Program-made: the position numbers and the translations under genes
Part shown: positions 24,842-32,503 of the stretch, in pieces
Position numbering within the stretch: the stretch's first letter is position 1
Layout of the letters: each line of letters opens with the position of its first letter
Notes under the pieces: generated by a model
The model's database searches: none
What the model saw: only the letters and a program-made list of their open reading frames with translations
What the model was told of the DNA's origin: nothing
From: JABMMZ01 sp040386935
GTDB taxonomy: Bacteria > Bacteroidota > Bacteroidia > NS11-12g > UBA955
Assembly (NCBI GenBank): GCA_040386935.1
Contig: JAZKEQ010000013.1
Coordinates: 7,374-71,373, forward strand
DNA length: 64,000 nt
Reading direction: 5' to 3'

Positions 24842-25402
24842 ATGATACTCTACATTAAGTATATGGTGAGTCTTCGTTGTAAAATGATGGTAAAAGATGA
24901 GCTAAAAAAAATGGGCTTGCATTTTATTATTGTTGATTTGGGAGTAGTCGAAATTCTTGAAGACTTATCAATCATAGAACATGATTTACTCAAAGTTAAC
25001 CTGCTCAAATCCGGGCTGGAATTGCTGGATGACAAGAAAAGCATATTGATAGAAAAAATCAAAAATGTGATAATTGAGATTATCCATTACTCAGATGAAA
25101 TTCCAAAAATGAATTATTCGGATTATATCAGTGAAAAACTGAATTATGATTATACTTATTTATCAAATGTGTTTTCTGAAGTAAAAGGCATTACCATACA
25201 GCAATTTATCATCATCAATAAAATTGAAAGAGTAAAAGAGTTATTGCTATATGATGAAATGAATATGACTGAAATTGCTGATAAAATGCACTACAGCAGT
25301 GTGGCCCACCTCTCTAATCAATTTAAAAAAACCACAGGTCTCTCTCCTACTTTTTATAAACAAATGAAAGTAAAGCGACTGACCAATCTCGAAAACATGT
25401 GA
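24842..25402 (+). CDS. AraC-family transcriptional regulator with HMA-like N-terminus
   Basis: A 186-residue regulator. Residues 1-70 follow the Bacteroidota AraC type that opens like a heavy-metal-associated domain (IK-MV-x-x-RC-x-x-x-V-x-x-EL-x-x-x-GL), here IKYMVSLRCKMMVKDELKKM; the first Cys of the usual CxxRC is Ser10, leaving only C13. The C-terminal half holds two helix-turn-helix units: DYISEKLNYDYTYLSNVFSE and MTEIADKMHYSSVAHLSNQF with the ending KKTTGLSPTFYK. AraC proteins bind direct repeats about 21 bp apart, the layout of promoters A-C flanking this gene, so I infer it is their regulator. It follows the response regulator by 84 nt. Confidence 0.85.
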   Translation: MILYIKYMVSLRCKMMVKDELKKMGLHFIIVDLGVVEILEDLSIIEHDLLKVNLLKSGLELLDDKKSILIEKIKNVIIEIIHYSDEIPKMNYSDYISEKLNYDYTYLSNVFSEVKGITIQQFIIINKIERVKELLLYDEMNMTEIADKMHYSSVAHLSNQFKKTTGLSPTFYKQMKVKRLTNLENM

Positions 25403-25462
25403 AATATGTAATACTCATACTTATTCATGTAATATTCAACCACTCGAATTGATTCATCTTTG
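25399..25462 (+). promoter_or_regulatory. Direct-repeat promoter C (outer-membrane barrel gene)
   Basis: Begins GTGAAATATGTAAT, overlapping the stop of the AraC gene. TGTAAT occurs at 25407-25412 and 25428-25433 (exactly 21 bp apart); the -7 element CATCTTTG ends at 25462. Spacing is identical to promoters A and B. The ATG follows at 25549, leaving a leader of about 80 nt. Confidence 0.72.
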
Positions 25463-25548
25463 CCCCTGTAAGTTTGATTGTTTCGCAATACCAAATACGA
25501 ATTTGGTTAATAGCATTTTCTCAAAAGAACTTACTCAATCAATATACA

Positions 25549-26304
25549 ATGAGAAATCCTCTATCACAAAAAATCGCAGCTTCAGCCTTCACCTTTATGG
25601 TTGTCTGTTCTGCTTCTGCCTTTACTACACCTGCCGTTAAGCATCAGCCACGTTTTAAAACAAATATGACTGAGTCTGATTCAAACAATCAGCCTAATTC
25701 TAAACTGAAACACTTTGAATTCGGATTGCGCTACATGCCTACTTTTACAAATCTTGAGTTACAAAACAGAGATGGCAATGTCATTGAAAGTTCAGGTAGT
25801 TTTAGCAATGGTTTCGGTGCCATGTTGGGATTCAACATTACCAATCACATAGGCATACAAGCTGAAGCCAGTTTTTATTCTGCTTCACAGAAGTACACTG
25901 AAGGCGGATATGACCAGAATGTAAAAATAAAGTATATTAACATTCCCTTGTTTTTCTCACTAAACACGAATAAAACTTCCCGCTTCAATTTAAATCTTGT
26001 TGCTGGACCTCAATTTGGTGTTAATGCAGGGTCTAAAATTTCATCAGGAGGGTCAGGCAGTAAAGACACACTTATGGCAGTCGTTGCATTAAAACGTGCA
26101 GACTTCGGTTTTGCGTTTGGTGGTGGTGCAGAAATTATACTGAATACTGACGAAACATTGCGTTTGGATATCGGTTTAAGAGCCTATCGTGGATTTTTAA
26201 ACATCAATAACGAAACTCAAACTGAAAACGGCACATACAATGTAATGGTTAAATCAACCCGTAAAACAAACTCAGCTTACATCGGAATTTCATTCCTTTT
26301 TTAA
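25549..26304 (+). CDS. Outer-membrane beta-barrel protein (PorT-family type)
   Basis: A 251-residue protein from ATG 25549; the frame opens at 25474 but MRNPLSQKIAASAFTFMVVC gives the signal peptide. The mature part alternates barrel strands (HFEFGLRYMPTFTNL, GIQAEASFYSAS, YINIPLFFSLN, LRLDIGLRAYRGFLNI) and ends in SAYIGISFLF with a terminal Phe. It fits the Bacteroidota outer-membrane beta-barrel family. It is the last gene of the island, controlled by promoter C, and is followed by a terminator. Confidence 0.75.
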   Translation: MRNPLSQKIAASAFTFMVVCSASAFTTPAVKHQPRFKTNMTESDSNNQPNSKLKHFEFGLRYMPTFTNLELQNRDGNVIESSGSFSNGFGAMLGFNITNHIGIQAEASFYSASQKYTEGGYDQNVKIKYINIPLFFSLNTNKTSRFNLNLVAGPQFGVNAGSKISSGGSGSKDTLMAVVALKRADFGFAFGGGAEIILNTDETLRLDIGLRAYRGFLNINNETQTENGTYNVMVKSTRKTNSAYIGISFLF

Positions 26305-26326
26305 AAAAATATTAGTGCTTAAATTC

Positions 26327-26358
26327 AAAAGTGCCACGAGAAATTGTGGTGCTTTTTT
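26327..26358 (+). terminator. Rho-independent terminator after the barrel gene
   Basis: Stem AGTGCCAC (26330-26337) with GTGGTGCT (26346-26353), 8-nt loop, two G-U pairs, extended by A/T pairs, and a run of six T. On the opposite strand the wobbles become mismatches, so it mainly serves the plus-strand gene. Confidence 0.75.
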
Positions 26359-26361
26359 ATT

Positions 26362-27186
26362 TTATCTCGAAAAAATTTCCGAGAAGAGTCGTTGTATTTT
26401 AGCAAAATCATAATGCTTATCGCCATAGCTTTCTACCCATTGCATGCCCTTACTGGCATTAGATACAAATACTTCATCGGCCATTCGCAATTCCTCTTCG
26501 GTAATCGCTGTTTCATGGATGTTTTTATTCAGCATCTTGCATTGAGTAATGATATGCTGGCGCATCACGCCATCTAAACAATACTCGCTAAGTGATGGTG
26601 TAAGAATATCATCATCCACCATTAAAAAAATATTGGCGTTATACACTTCACACACCCGTTGGTATTCATTGAACAATACCACTGTATCACAATGTTGTTC
26701 GTTAGCTGCAATACCTGCCATTACATATTGAATAGCCGAAAGCGGTTTAAAGAAACTGATAAAATTCGATGGTTTTAATATCTGTCCGTACGACCCCATG
26801 GCAAGCCCTTTATCATTGAGTTTATAACTGCCGGTATCTTCCATAATATCAATAATGAAATTCCCTTTATTGGATGCAGGTGCATAAAATCCTGTAGAGT
26901 CGCGGTAAAATGTAATGCGGCAACGGGCGTTTACAAATCCATTTTTAAGACACAAAAGATTGAGTTGCTCTTCAAAGTACAACTGGGTCCATTTTTCGTT
27001 TAAATTAATTTTTAAAAGCTTAGATGCTCTTTGAATGCGGTTGTAATGCAAACTGAATAGCTGTGGTAATTTGCCAATGATTTTGATGCTTTCAAAAAAG
27101 CCATCTCCGTATTTGTAAATACGGCTGTGCGATGCAAATATCTTGTCGTCAGCATCGGTTAAAACCCCATTGAAACTAATCAACAT
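26362..27186 (-). CDS. Class IV aminotransferase (PabC/IlvE/DAAT fold)
   Basis: A 274-residue PLP enzyme of fold type IV. The catalytic lysine is K147 in FFKPLSAIQYVMAG; the N-terminal RIYKYGDGFFESIKI and the PLP-phosphate region near the C-terminus (EVFVSNASKGMQWV) fit the family. Members include aminodeoxychorismate lyase and branched-chain or D-amino acid aminotransferases; the KPLSA context and length are most like Bacteroidota PabC-like proteins, but no folate genes are adjacent. It converges on the barrel gene. Confidence 0.82.
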   Translation of the reverse strand: MLISFNGVLTDADDKIFASHSRIYKYGDGFFESIKIIGKLPQLFSLHYNRIQRASKLLKINLNEKWTQLYFEEQLNLLCLKNGFVNARCRITFYRDSTGFYAPASNKGNFIIDIMEDTGSYKLNDKGLAMGSYGQILKPSNFISFFKPLSAIQYVMAGIAANEQHCDTVVLFNEYQRVCEVYNANIFLMVDDDILTPSLSEYCLDGVMRQHIITQCKMLNKNIHETAITEEELRMADEVFVSNASKGMQWVESYGDKHYDFAKIQRLFSEIFSR

Positions 27187-27306
27187 GGTTGCAATTTAAG
27201 GAATTTTAAAAAAAAGCAAACAATTATTCTAACTAAAGTCTAAATAATGCAGGTTAATCACTGATTGTGTGGATGGGGGCATTATGTTCACCCCATTTAG
27301 AAAAAT

Positions 27307-27684
27307 TTAATCCTGACGTTTTAAAACAAACTTCATATCATTTTCTGTGATAATAAAGTCCTTATCAGAAATAATCTCTACATCAAAATAGCGTGTTGTA
27401 TCGGGCTCATCATATTTGAGTTCAAGGCGATGTTTATTGTACCCCCACTTGCCGGTCATTTTTTTATTGGCCAACAAAATTTCATATCTGAATGTACTGT
27501 CTGCAGACAATTCAAGAAAATCTGTTTCAACAGCAGCAATGAATATTGAATCGGCTTTTAATATCTGCATGTACTGCCAACGGCCTGTCACCCTATCGCG
27601 TTCAGATACATGAACACAGGCATTAAAAAAGACCAATGCAAAAAGTGCTAAGAGTGTGTATTTACTTACGTTTATCAATTTCAT
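27307..27684 (-). CDS. Small lipoprotein, lipocalin-like
   Basis: A 125-residue lipoprotein with lipobox FFNAC (Cys23). The mature part RVTGRWQYMQILKAD, ADSTFRYEIL and KMTGKWGYNKHRLEL shows the [VT]-G-x-W pattern and strand spacing of the small lipocalin-like proteins common in Bacteroidota. The ligand or function is unknown. Its start overlaps the 3' end of the bifunctional nuclease gene by 23 bases, implying the same transcript as etfBA. Confidence 0.65.
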   Translation of the reverse strand: MKLINVSKYTLLALFALVFFNACVHVSERDRVTGRWQYMQILKADSIFIAAVETDFLELSADSTFRYEILLANKKMTGKWGYNKHRLELKYDEPDTTRYFDVEIISDKDFIITENDMKFVLKRQD

Positions 27685-28252
27685 CGCGGATATGGGCAGC
27701 TTTTAAATAATCTTCGTTGTTTAACGCTGTTTGCAACATTTTTTCTAATTCATCGATGGTTTTATTTTTGTAGCGATCCTCGTCTGATTTAGGTTTTTGT
27801 GCAGGCATATCCTCATTTCTTCGTCCAGGCTTTTCGATTGAATGATCCTCAATTGTGATACCGGCTGCTTCCATAATTTCTTCAGTGGTATAAATCGGAC
27901 AATCAAAACGCACAGCCAATGCTATGGCATCGCTTGTTCTGCTGTCAATTTCCTTAACAACACCATCCATTTCGCATACCAGCATGGAGTAAAATACGCC
28001 TTCTTTCAATTTGTGAATCACCACTTCATTTACCTTGATGTTAAACTCTTTGGCAAAAGATAAAAACAAATCGTGGGTCAATGGGCGTCCGGTATTAATT
28101 CCTTCAATCTGAATAGCTATGGCCTGGGCCTCATACTGACCGACAATAACAGGTATCTTTCGATCACCGCCTTCTTCTGCCAGAATAAGGCTGTATGAGC
28201 CTTGCATCTGACTTGGGGCTATACCGTAGATATCGACTTTTACCTTTTTCAA
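27662..28252 (-). CDS. Bifunctional nuclease family protein (DUF151) with UVR motif
   Basis: A 196-residue cytoplasmic protein. Residues 1-125 form the DUF151/BFN domain (LILAEEGGDRKIPVIVGQYE, EIDSRTSDAIALAVRFDCPI, IYTTEEIMEAAG). The C-terminal 160-195 stretch (TIDELEKMLQTALNNEDYLK then AAHIRDEIDKR) is a UvrB/C-type UVR motif, the usual two-domain architecture in Bacteroidota. Some family members show DNase/RNase activity in vitro. It is 11 nt downstream of etfA. Confidence 0.85.
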   Translation of the reverse strand: MKKVKVDIYGIAPSQMQGSYSLILAEEGGDRKIPVIVGQYEAQAIAIQIEGINTGRPLTHDLFLSFAKEFNIKVNEVVIHKLKEGVFYSMLVCEMDGVVKEIDSRTSDAIALAVRFDCPIYTTEEIMEAAGITIEDHSIEKPGRRNEDMPAQKPKSDEDRYKNKTIDELEKMLQTALNNEDYLKAAHIRDEIDKRK

Positions 28253-28263
28253 TGTGATGCCGT

Positions 28264-29208
28264 TTAGTTTTTGGCTGCTTTAGCCGCTGCTATTAACTGT
28301 GGTAATATTTCAAATGCATCGCCTACGATGCCGTAATCTGCTGCTTTAAAGAAAGGTGCTTCAGGGTCTTTGTTGATGGCAACAATTACTTTACTGCTGC
28401 TTACACCGGCCAGATGCTGTATAGCGCCTGAAATACCGATGGCAATGTATAAATTCGGCTTAATGGTGATACCGGTTTGTCCTACGTGTTCGCTGTGCGG
28501 ACGCCACCCCATATCACTTACCGGTTTTGAACAAGCTGTAGCTGCTCCAAGAATTTGCGCCAGTTCTTCAACCATTGCCCAATTCTCAGGACCTTTCATT
28601 CCTCTACCTGCAGAAACCACTATTTCAGCTTCTGTTAATGGAATTTTACCAACTGTTTTGCTGGTATTGGTTATATTGGTTAAACTGCCTGCACCTGTTG
28701 CTGCATATGTTTCAGTAGCAATACTGACATTGTTTTCTTTTAACTCGGTACTGTTTGGTGTCAATGCAATAATTTTACCGGCTCTTTGCATGGTAACATA
28801 GGCAAAACCTTTACCTGAAAACACACCGCGTTTTACTTTAAAACCATTGGATGCATCCGGGAAATCAACCACATTGGTTACCAATGAAGCGTCTGTTAAT
28901 ACAGCGATGCGTGGTCCCAAGGCTTTACCTGAATAGGTATTGGCCATTACGATGGTTTGCAAACTGTTGTTTTTTATTACATCTGCTATATTGCGGCTGT
29001 AGGTTTGTGCATCAAATGCGCTTAAACCTTCAATGACGATTAATTTATTAACGCCATAACGGGCCAGTTTATCTGCTTCTCCTGCATTGGGCTGACCAAC
29101 ACAAATAGCGGTTACCGGACCATTGTTTACAATACTTGCGTATGAAGCAGCTTCTAATACTGCCTTTTTAAAAATACCTTCTGAATTCTCTGCGTATATA
29201 CCTGTCAT
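28264..29208 (-). CDS. etfA: Electron transfer flavoprotein alpha subunit
   Basis: A 314-residue FAD-binding subunit that, with EtfB, takes electrons from acyl-CoA dehydrogenases and passes them towards the quinone pool. The C-terminal FAD domain carries VVSAGRGMKGPENWAMVEEL, PVSDMGWRPHSEHVGQTG and LYIAIGISGAIQHLAG followed by VIVAINKDPEAPFFKAADYG (each part typical of the family). It starts 11 nt after etfB and is followed by the nuclease gene after 11 nt. Confidence 0.95.
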   Translation of the reverse strand: MTGIYAENSEGIFKKAVLEAASYASIVNNGPVTAICVGQPNAGEADKLARYGVNKLIVIEGLSAFDAQTYSRNIADVIKNNSLQTIVMANTYSGKALGPRIAVLTDASLVTNVVDFPDASNGFKVKRGVFSGKGFAYVTMQRAGKIIALTPNSTELKENNVSIATETYAATGAGSLTNITNTSKTVGKIPLTEAEIVVSAGRGMKGPENWAMVEELAQILGAATACSKPVSDMGWRPHSEHVGQTGITIKPNLYIAIGISGAIQHLAGVSSSKVIVAINKDPEAPFFKAADYGIVGDAFEILPQLIAAAKAAKN

Positions 29209-29219
29209 TTGTCTTGTTC

Positions 29220-29957
29220 TTATATTACTTTAACTTCGTTTTTTAATGCGTCTATCAACTGCCCTGCATTTTGAGCATCGAATAATTTAACTGCTTGCTT
29301 GGCAACAGGATTTTCGAATGCACTGTAGGTATTATAACCTTCTGATGCTTTTGGTTCAACAACACTCAAAGGTTTTGTTCTGGCCGCCATAATCCCTTTC
29401 ATATTCGGAATACGCGGTTCGCATAAATCTTTTTGAGCACTGGCTACAACCGGCAATGCCGAAATAATGGTTTCTCTACCGCCATCGATATCGCGTTCGA
29501 AATGTGCTTTACCATCAACAATATCCATTTTTGCACAAACGTTTACTGAAGGCCAGTCGAGAATAGCTCCCAACAAACCGCACATTTGGCCACCGTTATA
29601 ATCGATGCTCTCGCGACCGGTTAACACCATGTCGTAACCACCGTCTTTAATAATTTGAGCCAATTGCTCAGCTACGAATTGTCCATCTTCAGGATTTGCA
29701 TTGATGCGGATGGCATCATTGGCACCTATTGCCAAAGCTTTGCGTATTACCGCATCAGCATCGGCCAATCCAACATTGGCTACTGTTACGGTGCCTCCGT
29801 TTTTTTCGGTTAGTTCTAGCGCTTTGGTAAGCGAAAGCTCATCGTAAGGATTAATAATAAACTGAACACCCTGTGAATTGAATTTGGTGTTGTTGTCTGT
29901 AAATGTAATTTTGGTAGTCGTATCAGGCACTACACTCATGCACACTAAAATTTTCAT
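29220..29957 (-). CDS. etfB: Electron transfer flavoprotein beta subunit
   Basis: A 245-residue AMP-binding subunit of the ETF heterodimer. Recognised by MKILVCMSVVPDTTTKI at the start, NPYDELSLTKALEL (about 57-70), DMVLTGRESIDYNGGQMCGL and the LCEPRIPNMKGIMAARTKPL signature near residue 190. It is the first gene of an operon etfB-etfA-nuclease-lipoprotein, with a clear promoter upstream (TAATTTTG). Confidence 0.95.
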   Translation of the reverse strand: MKILVCMSVVPDTTTKITFTDNNTKFNSQGVQFIINPYDELSLTKALELTEKNGGTVTVANVGLADADAVIRKALAIGANDAIRINANPEDGQFVAEQLAQIIKDGGYDMVLTGRESIDYNGGQMCGLLGAILDWPSVNVCAKMDIVDGKAHFERDIDGGRETIISALPVVASAQKDLCEPRIPNMKGIMAARTKPLSVVEPKASEGYNTYSAFENPVAKQAVKLFDAQNAGQLIDALKNEVKVI

Positions 29958-29974
29958 CTGTTAATTGATTGTTG

Positions 29975-29982
29975 CAAAATTA
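29975..29982 (-). promoter_or_regulatory. -7 promoter element of the etfBA operon
   Basis: On the minus strand TAATTTTG, a perfect TAnnTTTG, ends 17 nt before the etfB ATG. Confidence 0.65.
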
Positions 29983-30066
29983 AGCATAAAATGTGCGAAG
30001 AAAAAAGGAGTTTTGCAAAGAAAATCAACATACTGAAACAGTTTGGATGATTCTTTAACAAAACAG

Positions 30067-30378
30067 ATGGATAGAATTCAAATTTTAAGCGACTGGATTA
30101 AACAAACACCCGATGACCCATTTCTTCATTTCGGGTTGGCGATGGAATACCTTTCTATCAGCGATACCGATAAAGCCTTGCAAAAAATGGAAGAGGTTTT
30201 CCACTTGTTTCCCGACTATCTGGCTAATTATTATCAATTGGCTAAGCTCTATGAGACATTGAGCAAAACTGACGATGCCATCAATATCTATGAAAAAGGT
30301 ATTGCCCTTGCGCTTTTACAAAAAGAAACTAAAACAGCCAATGAACTGAGAAGTGCATTGGAAGAATTGACCTTTTAA
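30067..30378 (+). CDS. Tetratricopeptide repeat protein
   Basis: A 103-residue cytoplasmic protein starting at ATG 30067 (MDRIQILSDWIKQTPDDPF); an in-frame TTG at 30043 would add eight residues that related proteins lack. It holds about two TPR units: DPFLHFGLAMEYLSISDTDK with ALQKMEEVFHLFPDY, and ANYYQLAKLYETLSKTDDAI with NIYEKGIALA. TPRs mediate protein contacts; the partner is unknown. It is 10 nt upstream of the thioesterase. Confidence 0.75.
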   Translation: MDRIQILSDWIKQTPDDPFLHFGLAMEYLSISDTDKALQKMEEVFHLFPDYLANYYQLAKLYETLSKTDDAINIYEKGIALALLQKETKTANELRSALEELTF

Positions 30379-30388
30379 AAATATTTTA

Positions 30389-30823
30389 ATGACTCCAAAA
30401 AATCCCCATTACGAACAAACTATCAGAGAAAAACTGAAGGACCAGCATTTTATGCGCCACATAGGTTTTAACCTCACCCACATACAACCCGGTGAAGTTG
30501 AAGGTGAACTGATACTCGAGCAACACCACAAGCAACAAAATGGTTTTTTACACGGAGGCGTTACTGCTACTGTAGCAGATCTGGTAATGGGATTTGCCGC
30601 TTACACACTTGTTGATACAAACGAAGGAACGGTAACATCCGACCTTAAAGTCGCGTACATGAGACCCGGATTAGGGCAAAAAATTATTGGCAGAGGGAAA
30701 GTAATTAAAGCAGGCAATCTATTATTCTATTGCGAAGCCGACATCATCAGTGTTGATGAAAAAGGGGCAGAAACGCTGATAGCAAGAGGCTATTCAACAA
30801 TGTGCGCTATTAAAATAGGCTAG
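30389..30823 (+). CDS. PaaI-type hotdog-fold thioesterase
   Basis: A 144-residue acyl-CoA thioesterase. The signature NGFLHGGVTATVADLVMGFA (51-70) contains the HGG and downstream Asp used by PaaI-type enzymes, and TSDLKVAYMRPG follows the usual strand order. It hydrolyses acyl- or aryl-CoA; the substrate is not evident. It is in a probable operon with the TPR gene and ends 8 bp before the convergent STAS-like gene. Confidence 0.85.
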   Translation: MTPKNPHYEQTIREKLKDQHFMRHIGFNLTHIQPGEVEGELILEQHHKQQNGFLHGGVTATVADLVMGFAAYTLVDTNEGTVTSDLKVAYMRPGLGQKIIGRGKVIKAGNLLFYCEADIISVDEKGAETLIARGYSTMCAIKIG

Positions 30824-30831
30824 TAGACGAT

Positions 30832-31230
30832 TTAATTTCTAAAACCATCGGGTTGGTCGTTCAGCCATTCTTTGGCTTTTTGAACTTCCGTAAAGAATTT
30901 AACAGGGTAGATGTTTTTAATACATCTCAAATAAAAATTGGCCACCATTTTTTGGCCCAATGAGTGTACCACCATGGCCTCAGCAATAACTTTATCTTTA
31001 ATTTTATGGCTTTCATTATGTCCATACTCACGGGCTTGACGGGTTATCTCAGTAAATTTACCTGACACAATCAATTTTTTTATACGCTTGCCGTTGGTGA
31101 ACTGATGCAATTTGGAGTAAGAGTCTTTTAATTCCTCCACATCAATAATAGAATGATCTTTAAAAACAATCTCTACTGTTTGTTCATCTATCATTTTCAA
31201 TGATTTCAGAACAATACTTTCCTGTTCCAT
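30832..31230 (-). CDS. Conserved hypothetical protein, STAS/DUF7793-like, paralogue of the gene at 2.4 kb
   Basis: A 132-residue protein from ATG 31230 (an in-frame ATG at 31242 is also possible). It aligns along its length with the 2413-2784 product: SLKMIDEQTVEIVF, KRIKKLIVSGKFTEITRQAR, KVIAEAMVVHSLGQKM, NFYLRCIKNIYPVKFFT and KAKEWLND. Many charged residues, no membrane segment, no Cys. Function unknown. Two such copies in 30 kb suggest a lineage-expanded family. Confidence 0.6.
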   Translation of the reverse strand: MEQESIVLKSLKMIDEQTVEIVFKDHSIIDVEELKDSYSKLHQFTNGKRIKKLIVSGKFTEITRQAREYGHNESHKIKDKVIAEAMVVHSLGQKMVANFYLRCIKNIYPVKFFTEVQKAKEWLNDQPDGFRN

Positions 31231-31327
31231 AGTGTTTAACAATTTTTTAGTTTTGACAAATGTAACTTGTAAGCACTAAAGATTCACTATGTTAGTTTAT
31301 TTTTTTAACTAAACAATTGAAAATAAC

Positions 31328-32500
31328 TTATTTAGATTTTAGTATTTTTAACCTAGCTGTCAGTACAATGAAAAAAGTACCAGCCAAAGCTAATAGGCCA
31401 CAGATAATGAATGCCGGTTGAAAATTCGCCACGTTGTTGTTATACAATAACCCACAAATAGATGCGCCTAAAATAACACCGCCTTCGAGATAAAGGAATA
31501 AGGTGCCAATGGCTTTTCCTTTCTTTCCTTCTTCTGCTAAATCAACTGCCCAGGCAAAGAGTGAAGGCGAAAGCAACCCGAAACCTACACCAAAAAATAC
31601 CGAAGAGATGGTGTACATCCAAATGCCCTGTGTAGCTGCAAGACCAAACATGCTGATGGCCAGCAAAAATGCCCCAATACCTGCTACCCATTTGCGCCCG
31701 TAGCGGTCGCTCCACCTGCCTGCCAGAAAGCGAATGAATAGTGATGACCCAATATAAATGGCCATAAAAATCCCTTTATTTTTCAATCCGACATGAATGG
31801 TAAAATCGCTGATAAGGGCCAACACAGCACCTGATGAAAACACCACCAGTAACATCACGATACCCGGCTCCCACACACGTGTCTCGAAAATTTCATCTTT
31901 CTTTATTTTCAACATTGAGAAGCTGAACTTTTCTTTTACAATCACATGCTCCTTTAAAGTCATAAACATTAAAAGTGAAATGAAGCCCAACATAGATGCA
32001 ATTAAAAACATGGTATGAATGCCAAACATGTTGGTGCATTCACTTCCCAACACCCAACCCAGTGCATTGCCTACATTGTTACAAATACCAACAATCCCCA
32101 TGGCTTCTCCCCTTTTTGACAAAGGCACCACATCATCAGCGAAAGCTGTAAATCCGGTAGGTGTAAAACCGGCACATAAGCCGTGAAATGCCCGGGTGAA
32201 AAAGAAAAATCCGACTATGGGAATAAAGATATAAAAGTCGCAGGCAAGCGTAGTGACCACAGCACCAATGCACATCACATTGACACGACCGATGGTATCA
32301 CATAATTTACCGCTAAAGGGTCTGCAAATAAGTGCGATGATTGAAAAAACCGGAATGATTAACCAAGTATGAGACTTACCCCCAATTTGATTGAGCAGCA
32401 AAGGCAAATCGGGCAACACCATATTAAAACTACTGAAAAATATAAGACACGCAATACAAAGCTTCCAAAATTGTGGCGGATATGCTCTGTATAGTCCCAA
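31328..32500 (-). CDS. Major facilitator superfamily transporter
   Basis: A 390-residue transporter with 12 predicted helices. The MFS loop 2-3 motif appears as GKLCDTIGRVNVM and its repeat in the second half as GRWSDRYGRKWV. It starts with TTG at 32500, 3 nt after the lepA stop; the next in-frame ATG would delete the first helix, so TTG is accepted. The sequence resembles uncharacterised drug- or sugar-efflux MFS proteins; the substrate is unknown. Co-transcribed with lepA. Confidence 0.85.
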   Translation of the reverse strand: MGLYRAYPPQFWKLCIACLIFFSSFNMVLPDLPLLLNQIGGKSHTWLIIPVFSIIALICRPFSGKLCDTIGRVNVMCIGAVVTTLACDFYIFIPIVGFFFFTRAFHGLCAGFTPTGFTAFADDVVPLSKRGEAMGIVGICNNVGNALGWVLGSECTNMFGIHTMFLIASMLGFISLLMFMTLKEHVIVKEKFSFSMLKIKKDEIFETRVWEPGIVMLLVVFSSGAVLALISDFTIHVGLKNKGIFMAIYIGSSLFIRFLAGRWSDRYGRKWVAGIGAFLLAISMFGLAATQGIWMYTISSVFFGVGFGLLSPSLFAWAVDLAEEGKKGKAIGTLFLYLEGGVILGASICGLLYNNNVANFQPAFIICGLLALAGTFFIVLTARLKILKSK

Positions 32501-32503
32501 ATA

